A stretch of DNA of 64,000 nucleotides, taken from NCBI RefSeq assembly GCF_000497045.1, contig NW_015961990.1, positions 248,001-312,000 on the forward strand, given 5' to 3'. This document shows positions 21,302 through 31,420 of this stretch, one piece after another. Within the stretch, counting starts at the first letter, position 1, and each line of letters begins with the position of its first letter. The position numbers were made by a program, and so were the translations under genes. The notes under the pieces are model-generated. The model searched no databases, was not told the origin of the DNA, and was given only the letters and a program-made list of their open reading frames with translations. This stretch comes from Kalmanozyma brasiliensis GHG001 (Eukaryota; Basidiomycota; Ustilaginomycetes; Ustilaginales).

Positions 21302-24199
21302 CTATTCGCTAACAATGCCCACCTGAACCTCGATCCCCGCCCTGAGCAAGATGTCGATCCACACCTTTTGCGTCTCGCTCAATCGATCTCCCGGCCCTTT
21401 GACCTCGACAAATCGCACCACCTTATCCTCCATCCTCCAGATGACCAGATCAGGCATACCCGAGGAGCAGTGATCCCATTCCTCGCACAGCATCTGGCAC
21501 ACCACACTGATCGAATGCCCTCCCAGACACTCTGCCACCTCCAAAAGGTCTTGTTTGCTGAACAGGTCCCAACGGCAGCCGACGGCCCAGGTCTTGTTCG
21601 GTCGTTCGCGATCATCCACCTGTTCGATGAGATCCAGCCCGCCTGTCCGCGAGACGTAGTCTAGCCGCTCCCGTATCTGCGCACTGCGGACGATGGGGAA
21701 CGAATCACTGCCCAAATCCAGCGGCGCAGACTGGTACGGCGTCTCAAACGATCCAGCAATGTCAGGGAGGAAGATGATGTCCCACATGACCATCACAAAG
21801 ATCATGGTCAGCAGCTTGCCCTCGCAGTGATACCCTTTGAAGTTTTGAAGAGCGTAGTGTTGAAGGCAGAGCTGCTCGACGTGGACAGGGGCGTTGTCGA
21901 GGCCGCGCCACACGCTGCGCATCGAACGGCGGGTGGAATGGGCGACGGACGTTGGGGACTCGCCGTTGGATAGAATGGAGAGGGCCGTCGGGTCCGGTGC
22001 GGGGGCGGTGATGTCATCCCAAGAAATATCGTCTAGATCCTCCTTTTTGATTGGGATCTGATCTGAGGAGGTGTCCGAGACGGGAGTCAGGCGGGCTTGA
22101 TCGACAACATTGCCAGGCGACTCGGCTTTGGGCGACAATATGAATGGCGAGTCTGGATCGCCTTTGACTGCAGCACTGTCGGCGAAGGACTCGATCTTGA
22201 CCCGCTTGAAGAGTGGTTTGCGGATCTCGAATCCGCTAGACGAGCGCTTGACCGGCGATCCCTTAGTCGGACTGCTGCTGCCGCTACGGGAACCGGGCGA
22301 CGATCTGCCGCCTTTCGATCGGGGCTCATCTGGCGACGTCGGCGGCGAATCTCCTGCCTGCAGGAACCGCGAGAGAGCCGTGATGGGTTCGTTCGTGCGA
22401 GTGTCGGTCTCCACCATCGCATCTAGCCTGACACTCTTGAAGTGCACCTCCGACGTCTTCTTGAGCTTCGTATACGAGAAGTCGTGTTGCTCGGATCGAG
22501 GAACGCGGAGCTGCGACTCGAGCCGCGCGATTCGCCGTTGCAAGGTGTCGTGGTAGATGAGATGGGTGTCCGGATCCTGCATGCCTTGTACGCTGATGCT
22601 GAGCGCTTCTTTCTTGCCTTTGCGCTGGTCGTCCGAGTAGAGCGCTGTGATGAGCGCCAGCCGATCGTACCAGTCGCCACGTCGACCACGTCGAAAGACC
22701 CTCTGATCGAGCAGTGCCTGCAGCACCTCCTTCTCCCGTTCTCGCAGCTTGAATCTCGCCAGCACCGTCGCGCCTTTGTACACAACCCTCGTCAGCACCC
22801 ATCCGGGATGGAATCGCATGCGGTGGTAGACCATCTTGTCGATGCCTTCCGGATGCGCTAAAACGCATTCCTGCACGCATGACTTCCATTCGGCCCACAC
22901 TGACTCGAAGAGGTCAAGTGCGGTCTGAAAGTCGGCCTCGCTCTTGCCGAATTGGATGAGGTACTCCATCTCAGCTTCGATGCTGAGGGCGCGCTCGAAG
23001 GCGATGAGGTGGTCTCGAGATGGAAAGAGGAAGCTGGTGCGCCTGTAGGTGTAGTTGGGGTAATTGCGGATCCGCGAGCGCGACAAGATGGCAGTCGTAA
23101 GCGCTGCACTGCCGAGAAGGTTGCCACGATAGTAGACGAGCGCCACACGATCGACCAGCGAACGCACAGCAGGGAGGACCTGAACACAGCCTCCACCGAG
23201 CGCGGCTGATAGCTCATCTTTGAGGCGTGATGCTTGTGGTTGACCTGCCTTGGAGGCGCCCGTGAAGTTCAGAGTAAGCTGCTGCTGCTTTGTGCTGGCG
23301 GTTGTGTTTCCGCTCAGTGGCCGACTCGTCGGCTTGGTCGGGCTCCTGAATAGCATTGACTGCGACTTTGTTGCCGAAAGCGCAGCAACAATCTGCGCCC
23401 GTGTGGTGCCAATCTTGGCGATGCCCATGTTCTTTGCGATGACCTTGAGCTCTTCGATGGTGAGCAGCGAGAGGGACTCGGCTATTCCGCCCTTCATGTC
23501 GCGCTCGGTCATGACGAAGCGATGTAGCGATGCCTCTTGCGTGCTGCTCTTCGGCTTGATAGCATTCTGAATCGCACCGTTCGCCGGTATCGAGGATTCG
23601 GCCAGGGGTTGCTTATGGCGGTAGGTGGGCTTGAGAGGTAAGCCTGTCTCCTCGTCTAGTTTGAGCTCGCGCTGAAGACTGGGAAGCGTGAGCACAGCGT
23701 TCTCCTTGTCCGTATCAAGTGCTATCTTGCGTCGATCCTCCTCTTCCATCCTAGCGACCTCAACTTTGGGCCCCTCAGTGGGAGGAGAAGAGACGGGCGT
23801 CGCCAGCTGCTCGGTTGCTTCTTTGAGATCCTGCACTTCCGCGCGGTACGCTTCGAGACGGTCGAGGCGATACCAGGTAACCTTCTTTCGCTGGAGGAGG
23901 CGCACGAACAGGTAGCGTGCCGGGTATGGAAGCATGAAGAAGGCAGAAAGAAGATCGAGCTCGGCGTTGGAGAAGAGATAGGACTCGGACTCGAGCACAT
24001 TGCAGAGCATCTCCTGAAAGAGCTCGGGATACATGGACGAGCGCGAGCCTGGTCGGTATGTGTTGGTGTATGCCTTTTGCGGAAGCGAGGAGCTGCCGGT
24101 GACCTCAAAGTCCGGCATGCTATCTGCGCTGTCCGCTTCTTGAGCCGTCACCTTTGGCGTGATTGCTGCTTCTGCGTCGTCTACTCCTCTGATCGACAT
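21302..24199 (-). CDS. FAN1: FAN1-like structure-specific nuclease
   Basis: The protein has 965 residues if translation starts at ATG 24199; a second in-frame ATG is at 24118. FAN1 cuts 5' flaps and branched DNA during interstrand cross-link repair. Seen in order: a segment near residues 60-115 typical of the FAN1 N-terminal part (NAELDLLSAFFMLPYPARYLFVRLLQRK), a SAP-like motif near 240-275 (LLTIEELKVIAKNMGIAK), a helical TPR-like region (about 320-600), and the C-terminal VRR-NUC domain. The catalytic residues are visible as Asp917 (GMPDLVIW) and Glu932-Val-Lys934 (FVEVKGPGDRLSETQ). No UBZ finger is present, as in other fungal FAN1 proteins. An extra Ser/Pro-rich insert sits at about 600-720. 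The 5' end overlaps the upstream LENG1-like gene (see findings). Confidence 0.92.
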   Translation of the reverse strand: MSIRGVDDAEAAITPKVTAQEADSADSMPDFEVTGSSSLPQKAYTNTYRPGSRSSMYPELFQEMLCNVLESESYLFSNAELDLLSAFFMLPYPARYLFVRLLQRKKVTWYRLDRLEAYRAEVQDLKEATEQLATPVSSPPTEGPKVEVARMEEEDRRKIALDTDKENAVLTLPSLQRELKLDEETGLPLKPTYRHKQPLAESSIPANGAIQNAIKPKSSTQEASLHRFVMTERDMKGGIAESLSLLTIEELKVIAKNMGIAKIGTTRAQIVAALSATKSQSMLFRSPTKPTSRPLSGNTTASTKQQQLTLNFTGASKAGQPQASRLKDELSAALGGGCVQVLPAVRSLVDRVALVYYRGNLLGSAALTTAILSRSRIRNYPNYTYRRTSFLFPSRDHLIAFERALSIEAEMEYLIQFGKSEADFQTALDLFESVWAEWKSCVQECVLAHPEGIDKMVYHRMRFHPGWVLTRVVYKGATVLARFKLREREKEVLQALLDQRVFRRGRRGDWYDRLALITALYSDDQRKGKKEALSISVQGMQDPDTHLIYHDTLQRRIARLESQLRVPRSEQHDFSYTKLKKTSEVHFKSVRLDAMVETDTRTNEPITALSRFLQAGDSPPTSPDEPRSKGGRSSPGSRSGSSSPTKGSPVKRSSSGFEIRKPLFKRVKIESFADSAAVKGDPDSPFILSPKAESPGNVVDQARLTPVSDTSSDQIPIKKEDLDDISWDDITAPAPDPTALSILSNGESPTSVAHSTRRSMRSVWRGLDNAPVHVEQLCLQHYALQNFKGYHCEGKLLTMIFVMVMWDIIFLPDIAGSFETPYQSAPLDLGSDSFPIVRSAQIRERLDYVSRTGGLDLIEQVDDRERPNKTWAVGCRWDLFSKQDLLEVAECLGGHSISVVCQMLCEEWDHCSSGMPDLVIWRMEDKVVRFVEVKGPGDRLSETQKVWIDILLRAGIEVQVGIVSE

Positions 24200-24857
24200 C
24201 GTTGCTGTGGTCAGTCACGCCTCTGTCGGAGCGACGATGAGACGTGGACGTCCTGTCTGGATCACTGCGAGAATGCAAGCTGCGATGGTCTGAATGTTGT
24301 CTGCGTGACGTCTTTGCGGCTCGAACAGCTTCTGGCTCGTACAGATCCAAGAGGGGATCAGCCACGGATCTTGGTGATGATGAAGTCCGAGGTTGATCTT
24401 TAGCGGCTTTGCGTTTGGCCAGGAAGCTTTGCATCGCCTTGAGTGGGTCGTTGGAGGACTTGATGGAAGACTGTTTGTAGGCGTCTTCCAGACGCTGATC
24501 CTCTGTCTTTCGGGTGTCTGCGCCGTTGCGTAGCTGTGATGTGGTATACCAAGGTGTCAATTCGTCTTCAGGCCGGAGTAGTGCGTGACCCCTGGCTTGC
24601 TCCTTTCTTGACGTGGGTCGGTCGATGCGACTAGACGAAGAGATTGCTTCGGATGCTTCGTTTTTGGAAGAATTTGCTCTGGAACCGTCTCGAGCTGCGC
24701 GAAGAGCTTCGAGTCGGGCGTGATCACGATCCGCAAAGGAAGTTTGACGTCGCTCCTCGTCCTGCTGCGCAGCTTGCGTTTGGTCTCGTCGAAGCCTTTC
24801 TCGATTGTCTTGGTTGTAAGGGTGATACGATTTGTGTTGAGACAGATGCAAAGGCAT
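24120..24857 (-). CDS. Cir_N-domain protein, LENG1-like, splicing-associated candidate
   Basis: The protein has 245 residues from ATG 24857 (MPLHLSQHKSYHPYNQDN). The N-terminal 45 residues match the Cir_N domain of CIR1, CWC25 and LENG1: His-Lys-Ser-Tyr-His-x3-Asn-x2-Asn, then a charged helix RERLRRDQTQAAQQDEERRQ. Two later elements follow the LENG1 order: a PWY motif near residue 101 (ELTPWYTTS) and NDPLKAMQSFLAKRKAAK near 140. The C-terminus is Arg/Ser/His-rich (RSRRRRSSN). LENG1 and its relatives are linked to the spliceosome in other organisms; a nuclear RNA role is inferred. Its TAG stop at 24122-24120 lies inside the first 80 bases of the FAN1 reading frame. No clear splice sites were seen that would move the 3' end. 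Confidence 0.72.
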   Translation of the reverse strand: MPLHLSQHKSYHPYNQDNRERLRRDQTQAAQQDEERRQTSFADRDHARLEALRAARDGSRANSSKNEASEAISSSSRIDRPTSRKEQARGHALLRPEDELTPWYTTSQLRNGADTRKTEDQRLEDAYKQSSIKSSNDPLKAMQSFLAKRKAAKDQPRTSSSPRSVADPLLDLYEPEAVRAAKTSRRQHSDHRSLHSRSDPDRTSTSHRRSDRGVTDHSNDVDQRSRRRRSSNHAKGDGSRSGQRR

Positions 24858-26081
24858 GCTGCTCGTAGCTATCGAGTCGTCATGGGCAAGTGTCGATGAT
24901 GAGGTGATAGGGTGTGGCCATGAGCGAAACGTTGGTCGAGACAGCAGAGCAAACCACACCACGGCCACTTGAGACTTGTTCTGGAAACCAGCGGTCGGCG
25001 TAGCGAGTCAGTCTCTGTGCATGCAGGGTCCAGTCCTTGCGCTCATTCGCGGTCCCAGCATGCCTCTTGCCTCTGAGCAGGACATCGAAATTTTTGACTG
25101 TTCCACGCCAGAAGAAACGGTTGATCTGCGCTTCCGTGCGTGAAGTCGCCGTCAAGTCACAGGGCTTCGAGACGCGTCTCAGCCGCTGAAGGGGCTGCTT
25201 GTGTGCTGCCGAATTTCGCAAACGCGCGTGTAGCAAGCCGGCCAGCCAGCCAGGGTCAGCAGGTGTTGGTCTCGCCCTTTTCCAGTGACGCAGGGACCCG
25301 GCTGTAGCGATGGATGCTCTCTCATCAGCGTGAGAATACGTCTGTTCCTCGCAACGGCTTCTGCCGAAGAGGCTTACACTGCGCGATGACGCCCCGAGTA
25401 GCATAGGCGGAACGGGTCTTCCGCCGCCAGTCAGGGGCCCGAGTGAGAATGGCAGAGAGCGCAATCAACCTGAATCGAGACGAGGCCCCTGTCGGCTGAG
25501 AGACCCTTGCCTGCCTGCCTTGTGTTGCTGTTTTTGGCTATAATAAAATCTGTTTATTCGTTCAGGGGGTGTCTCACAAAACCCGGTTGACTGCTCTGCT
25601 GTGGAGTTCATCTGGCAATTTAGGGCGCGCCTTTTGAAACACAGCCGGGCACAGGAGCAGAGCCAGCCAGGCGAGGTGGAGCGAGTTGGCTCAAGTGTTG
25701 TTCTTTCTACTCTGCAGCTGTCTTGCGCTCTCTTCGTCAACTCGCCGGCTCACCCAAGCTGTTTGTAGTCGCCATCACCATCATCATCTCTCGTTCTTCG
25801 CCTACCTCCAACATCTTCAGCATCATCGCCGCCGAGGCTCTCCCTCCTTTCATCACACTGTCTCGTTCTCTTTTCCTATCCGTCGCCAGCTCAACCAAAC
25901 ACGGGACTCCAGAATCGATCCAACTCCCCTCGCTGAGGAACCACACACCGACCCTCGACGGCGAGCTTTCATCAAGGACAGAACCTAGAACAGATTCGGA
26001 CATCCGAGGAGCTCCCAAAGAAGGTCCCTTTCGCAGACAGACTCCCGAAGGCGTGCCTCGCACAGCCAACATAACGCCACC
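24858..26081. other. Divergent promoter region, LENG1-like/FAN1 and myosin II
   Basis: This 1.2-kb stretch lies between the two ATGs. It contains short CCAG/CAGC repeats near 25230-25250 and an AT-rich patch with a TATA-like TATAATAAAA near 25538. From about 25680 to the myosin ATG it is pyrimidine-rich, as expected for a leader. No gene seen. Confidence 0.55.
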
Positions 26082-29000
26082 ATGGTCGACGTAGTACGCA
26101 CAAAGTCGAACCTCTTCCGCCCATCACATCGCGCTTCGCCGTCCGTCGAAGCCAACAATGCAGCGCAAATGGCGGTAGCCATGCCTCGCCCAGCTCGGGG
26201 CGTCGGTCAGTCCGCCTCAGACGCCGCTTCAGCTGCCGAGTTTGCGTCCAAGAAATACGTCTGGATTCCGGATGCCAACGTAGGCTACGTTTCCGCATGG
26301 GTCATCAAGGAGGAAGGAGAGCATTCCCTTTGCGCCTTGCAAGATGGATCCAACCGTACCGTCCCCACCTTCGAGCTCAGCAAGATGAATCCTCCCAAAT
26401 TCGACAAAGCAGAAGATATTGCAGATCTCACCTTTCTCAACGAAGCAAGCGTTGTGCACAACTTGCGGCAGAGATACTTCAGCTCCCTCATCTATACCTA
26501 CTCCGGCCTCTTCTTGGTCGCTGTCAACCCGTACCACCCGCTACCCATCTACACCGACGCGATCGTGGCTGCATACAAGGGGCGAAGGAGGGAGGAGAAT
26601 GCTCCACACGTCTTTGCTCTCGCCGACGGAGCCATGCGCAATATGATCGACAACCGTGAGAATCAAAGTCTTCTCATCACTGGTGAATCTGGCGCTGGTA
26701 AGACCGAGAACACAAAGAAGGTCATCCAGTACCTCGCCGCCATTGCTGCAGACCCTGCCGCTCACGGCTCTCAATCCCCCGCCAACTCTCTTACACCTTC
26801 CTCGTCCCGCGAGGTCATGGACCGAATCAACGGCGTCGAGCCAGTAACCTCAAAGCGCCTTGGTCTGCTGGAACGCCAGATTCTGCAAGCAAATCCCATC
26901 CTCGAGGCCTTTGGTAACGCGCAGACCATCCGTAACAACAACTCGAGTCGATTCGGCAAATTCGTCCGCATCGAGTTCACGTCCGTGGGCGCCATCGCTG
27001 GTGCCAACATCGACTGGTACCTCTTGGAGAAGAGCCGAGTCGCCATCCGAAGCGAGAACGAGCGAAGTTTCCACATCTTCTACCAGCTGCTTCGTGGCGG
27101 CGAGTCGGAGCTCAAACAGAAGCTTTTGCTCACCAGCCTGCCGGACGACTACGCATACCTCAAGGGAACGCGTAAGGACGTTGAGGGAGTCGATGACCGA
27201 GCCGAATGGAAGCTGCTGCGTGAGGCCCTCAACACGGTCGGCTTCTCGCCCGAAGAGCAGTTCAACCTCTTCCGTGTCGCTGCAGCCATCCTACACATCG
27301 GCAACATCCAGCTCGCAACAGACCGTTCCGAGCAGGCCAGGATCACCAACATGCCGCAAATCGAAAAGATCTGCCATGTTCTTGGTCTCCCAGAGCAAGA
27401 GTTCTCCAACGCGCTCCTCCGACCGCGCGTCAAGGCAGGCCGAGAGTGGGTCACCTCGTCAAGGACGATGCGCCAGGTGTCAGAAGAAATGGCAGCGCTC
27501 AGCAAGTTCCTGTACGAGAAAGCCTTCGGCTGGCTCGTCGAACGCATCAACAAGGCGCTTGACCGCCCCACGAGCAAGAGCAGCTTCATCGGTGTCCTCG
27601 ATATCGCCGGTTTCGAGATCTTCGAGGTCAACAGCTTCGAGCAGCTCTGCATCAACTACACCAACGAGAAGCTCCAGCAGTTCTTCAACCATCACATGTT
27701 CGTTCTCGAGCAGGAGGAGTACGCTCGCGAGAACATCGAGTGGGACTTTGTCAACTTTGGACTCGACTTGCAGCCAACCATCGACCTCATCGAATCCACT
27801 TCGCCCATCGGCATCCTGTCCTGCCTCGACGAGGAGTGCATCATGCCCAAGGCTTCCGACACCACCTTTACCGAGAAGCTTTATCGCACGTGGGGCACCA
27901 ACAAGGACGGCTCTGCCACAGACGCTGCTGCTGCGGCCGCGGCCGCCGAGAAAGGTCTGGCCCACGGCTCCACCAAGTTTGGACGCACTCGTTTCTCGCA
28001 AGGCTTCGTGGTCAAGCACTACGCTGGCGACGTCGAGTACCGCACAGACGGATGGCTCGACAAGAACAAGGATCCCCTCAACGACAACCTCACTCGCGTC
28101 ATGTCCGAATCCTCCGACCGCTTCATCGCTTCACTCTTTGCCGAGTTTGCCGAGGTGGACGAGGAGACCTCGCTGGCTACGGCGCCCAAGCGTCGTGTCA
28201 AGCGTGGTGCCTTCCGTACCGTCGGCCAGAGGCACAAGGAACAGCTCAACTCGCTCATGGGTCAGCTTTCATCCACTCAACCACACTTTGTCCGCTGCAT
28301 CGTCCCCAACTCGGAGAAGAAGCCGGGCAAGATGGACGTGCCACTGGTGCTGGAACAGCTGCGATGCAACGGTGTCCTCGAGGGCATTCGCATCGCTCGT
28401 CTCGGCTATCCAAATCGACTCCTGTTCTCCGAGTTCAGGAACCGCTACGAGGTCTTGACGCCAGGCATCATCCCACAGGGCTACATGGATGGTCGCAAAG
28501 CCTGTCAGAGGATGGTCGAAGCGCTCGAGTTGGACAAGTCCTTGTTCAAGGTCGGAACGTCCAAGATCTTCTTCAAGGCGGGAGTGCTCGCCGAGATGGA
28601 AGAGCGCCGTGACTCGCATCTCTACGACATCTTCAGCCGATTCGGCGCGGCCTGTCGAATGTTTACAGCTCGCCGCCAGATGAAGAAGATTCTCAACCGG
28701 GCAGCGGCTGTGCGAACAGTCCAGCGAAACGCACGTCTCTATGTGGAGCTCCGCGAATGGCCATGGTGGCAGCTGTACACGCGTGTCCGACCACTGCTCA
28801 CAGCCACAAGACACGATGAGGAGCTCAAGCGCAAGCAGCTCGAGTTGGCACTGGTCACCGAACGTGCGGAGCGAGACCAGAAGGAGCGAGAGGCGCTCGA
28901 GACTCTCAAGTTCCAGCTCGAGGCCGAGAAGCGCAAGATCGAGGAAGAGCTCGAGTCGGAGCGAAACCTCATGCTCGACAAGGACCAGCTCCTGGCTCGC

Positions 29001-31271
29001 TCCAAAGAGCGTGAGTCAGCTCTCGAAGATGATCTGGCAGCCTTGCAGGGCGATGTCGACCTGCTCGAAGGCCAGCTCGAAAAGGCGATCGCGACACAGC
29101 GGGCGACAGAGCAAGCGCATGCTGAGCTCAAGTCTGCTTTCGACCAAGCTGCTGACCACCTCCTGCGCCTCGAGGCCGAGCAAAAGGCTTGGAAGCAACG
29201 AGAGGACACCTTCATGCGCGATCTCAGCCAGCACAGCACCAACGCAGAGCAATATCGTTCGGAGCGACAAGCTTTTGTTGCCGACCGGGACGACCTGCAA
29301 CGCAAGCTCCAGGAGAAGGAGCAGGACCTCAATCGTGCACACAAGCGGATGCTCGCTGCCGTGCAGGAGGTGGAGAGCAAGCTCATGGCCGAGGTTCAAG
29401 GTCGCGAAGAGGAACAGAAGCGCGCGGTCCAGCTCGAGGATCAAACCCGCCAGTCGTCGTATCAGCTCTCCGAGCTGCAGCGCGTCGCTGCAAGCCACGA
29501 GTCACGCGTGAAGGACAAGGAGCAGGAGGTCGGCCAGTTACAGAAGCAGATCTCGAGTCTGTCTCAAGAGCGCGACGTGCTCTCCAAGCAATTGGGCGAC
29601 CTCAACGTCAAGCTCAATAGTTTGACGTTCGAAGCCCAGTCAACACGAGACGAGCACGCCAAGACGACCGAGGCCAAGATCACCCTGCAACGCGAACTCG
29701 ATGAGACGCGACAATTGATGGAGGCCAAGAGCTCCGAGGACGTCAAGACCAAGGAGATCCACCGCATGAAGGAGCAGGAGCTGCAGACGCTTCGCGAGCA
29801 AATGTCGAGCGTGCAGAAGGAGCTACTGGACTCGAAGCACTCGAGCCTCGAGCAAATTTCGGCGCTACGTGCAGAGATTTCAGCGGCGAAGAAGGAGGTC
29901 CAGGCTCACGGTGCTGCGCGACAAGACGCTGAAGCCCAGGTGCGGGAAGCCGAATCGCGAGTCCGCGAGGCTGACGCTAAGGTCGCTGCTGCCGAGAAAG
30001 CGAAGCGTGAAGCGGAGGCTTTGCTGCTCGAAGCGCAAAGCAAATCCGCCGTCATCAACCGTGGCCTCCAAGACGCGCTCAAAACCAAGGACACGCTCGA
30101 AAAACAACTGCAAGCGTCCTTCACCAAGCACCAGGACCTCGAAGACGCCCTGCTCGAGCTCGAACGCCGCGAAACCAACTGGAAGCACAAAGCGGACCAG
30201 ATCTCCGTCGAGCTCAGTGCCGAGTCGAAACGACGCGAACTGCTCGAGTCGGCGCACAAGCAGGCTGAGCGCAACGCCAACAGCCTTCAACAGCTCGTCT
30301 CTGGCAAGGACAAGGAGATCAGCGGACTCAAGCACGAACTCACCCTTGCGCAGCAGGAGATGCGAAAGCTGCAGTCGATGCAGAACAAGACGATCGTCGA
30401 GCACGTGCATGTGCTGGAGGAGGCGAAGAAGTACACAGACCGGCAGCTTGCGGATGCGCAGAGCAAGCTCGGGGAGCTGGCGCATTATACGAAGACGTTG
30501 GAGAAGAGCAAGGCGCGGTTGGCGAGCGAGAACGAGGATTTGACGCGGGAGTTGACGCGACTGCAACGCGCCGGTGACGGGGGAATGGCGGCTTCCGCGT
30601 CGGTGAGCAACGGACTGCGAAGTTCTGTTTCGACCTATGGCAACATTGCGCCCTCGACGGCTAAGGTCGGGGTCGATGGGAAGACGACCAAGAAGCTCGA
30701 GGACAAGATTGCGGAGCTGACTGCGTCGTTGCGCCAAGCGGCACAGCAGAGGGACGAAGCGCTCTCCAACGCACGCCGCAAGGATCTCCAGGCGGACGAA
30801 CTGGTCAGCCGCACCCGACGACAGTACGAGCAGCACGTCCAGGAACTCGAACGTCAGCTGAAGAACTCGCAGATCGCGCGCAGCAACACCATGACCAACC
30901 TGGAAGAGCTCGTTCTTGCGGGGCACGGGTCGCCCGTCGTCACCGGTGGCGCCTCCGACGGCCTCCGACACCAGATCCTCGATGAGCTCCGACGTGGACA
31001 CGAGGAGCTCGAGCAGGATATTGCAGCCAAGAGCGATTTGCTTCGCTCGCACAAGGCGCCCCCCGCACAGGCACCGACCAGGGGCTCCAGCAGCTATTAC
31101 GTTTATGACACCAAGCCAGCTAGGAACGGTCATCCTAGCAATGGGAGTAGCGGATCCAGCTCATCCGCTTCCGAACTCGAGAAGCATACCGCCACACTCA
31201 GGGGTACGGCAGCAAGGAGGAACGGAGACCTCATCAATAGTCCCACCAGAAGCGTCCTCACCATGCGCTAG
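26082..31271 (+). CDS. Conventional (class II) myosin heavy chain
   Basis: The protein has 1729 residues in one exon, with ATG 26082 in a near-perfect context GCCACCATGG. It is the motor of the cytokinetic ring in fungi. An N-terminal SH3-like part spans about residues 57-105, then the motor to about 845 with P-loop GESGAGKT at 201-208, switch I NNNSSRFGKF, switch II DIAGFEIFE, and the actin-binding helix QLRCNGVLEGIRIAR. The neck is short (VQRNARLYVELREWPWWQLYTRVRPLL-type junction near residue 893), and the W-P-W-W...R-P-L-L signature is diagnostic of class II. The rest is a long coiled coil of about 800 residues with Glu/Lys/Leu heptads, then a short non-helical Ser-rich tail. No DIL domain and not six IQ motifs, so it is not myosin V. 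Ala-rich loop near 612-619. Confidence 0.95.
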   Translation: MVDVVRTKSNLFRPSHRASPSVEANNAAQMAVAMPRPARGVGQSASDAASAAEFASKKYVWIPDANVGYVSAWVIKEEGEHSLCALQDGSNRTVPTFELSKMNPPKFDKAEDIADLTFLNEASVVHNLRQRYFSSLIYTYSGLFLVAVNPYHPLPIYTDAIVAAYKGRRREENAPHVFALADGAMRNMIDNRENQSLLITGESGAGKTENTKKVIQYLAAIAADPAAHGSQSPANSLTPSSSREVMDRINGVEPVTSKRLGLLERQILQANPILEAFGNAQTIRNNNSSRFGKFVRIEFTSVGAIAGANIDWYLLEKSRVAIRSENERSFHIFYQLLRGGESELKQKLLLTSLPDDYAYLKGTRKDVEGVDDRAEWKLLREALNTVGFSPEEQFNLFRVAAAILHIGNIQLATDRSEQARITNMPQIEKICHVLGLPEQEFSNALLRPRVKAGREWVTSSRTMRQVSEEMAALSKFLYEKAFGWLVERINKALDRPTSKSSFIGVLDIAGFEIFEVNSFEQLCINYTNEKLQQFFNHHMFVLEQEEYARENIEWDFVNFGLDLQPTIDLIESTSPIGILSCLDEECIMPKASDTTFTEKLYRTWGTNKDGSATDAAAAAAAAEKGLAHGSTKFGRTRFSQGFVVKHYAGDVEYRTDGWLDKNKDPLNDNLTRVMSESSDRFIASLFAEFAEVDEETSLATAPKRRVKRGAFRTVGQRHKEQLNSLMGQLSSTQPHFVRCIVPNSEKKPGKMDVPLVLEQLRCNGVLEGIRIARLGYPNRLLFSEFRNRYEVLTPGIIPQGYMDGRKACQRMVEALELDKSLFKVGTSKIFFKAGVLAEMEERRDSHLYDIFSRFGAACRMFTARRQMKKILNRAAAVRTVQRNARLYVELREWPWWQLYTRVRPLLTATRHDEELKRKQLELALVTERAERDQKEREALETLKFQLEAEKRKIEEELESERNLMLDKDQLLARSKERESALEDDLAALQGDVDLLEGQLEKAIATQRATEQAHAELKSAFDQAADHLLRLEAEQKAWKQREDTFMRDLSQHSTNAEQYRSERQAFVADRDDLQRKLQEKEQDLNRAHKRMLAAVQEVESKLMAEVQGREEEQKRAVQLEDQTRQSSYQLSELQRVAASHESRVKDKEQEVGQLQKQISSLSQERDVLSKQLGDLNVKLNSLTFEAQSTRDEHAKTTEAKITLQRELDETRQLMEAKSSEDVKTKEIHRMKEQELQTLREQMSSVQKELLDSKHSSLEQISALRAEISAAKKEVQAHGAARQDAEAQVREAESRVREADAKVAAAEKAKREAEALLLEAQSKSAVINRGLQDALKTKDTLEKQLQASFTKHQDLEDALLELERRETNWKHKADQISVELSAESKRRELLESAHKQAERNANSLQQLVSGKDKEISGLKHELTLAQQEMRKLQSMQNKTIVEHVHVLEEAKKYTDRQLADAQSKLGELAHYTKTLEKSKARLASENEDLTRELTRLQRAGDGGMAASASVSNGLRSSVSTYGNIAPSTAKVGVDGKTTKKLEDKIAELTASLRQAAQQRDEALSNARRKDLQADELVSRTRRQYEQHVQELERQLKNSQIARSNTMTNLEELVLAGHGSPVVTGGASDGLRHQILDELRRGHEELEQDIAAKSDLLRSHKAPPAQAPTRGSSSYYVYDTKPARNGHPSNGSSGSSSSASELEKHTATLRGTAARRNGDLINSPTRSVLTMR

Positions 31272-31420
31272 AACACTTTCGTTTCACTCTTATCACACTT
31301 TTTCACACTTTTGTATCGGTACATCATGACCCCCTTTGACGACGATCTCAATAATGACCTTCAGCTTCTCTTTCACTCGTGTAGACATGTGAAGATGAGA
31401 TTGAGCAGTGTGACGAAAGG

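Noticed and set aside
29880..31133. 417-codon minus-strand ORF
   Set aside because: Antisense of the myosin II coiled coil; Leu/Arg-rich mirror of the Glu/Lys heptads.
26082..31271. Myosin V as identity of the big myosin
   Set aside because: Only a short neck and the class II W-P-W-W...R-P-L-L junction are present, followed by a long coiled coil and no DIL domain.
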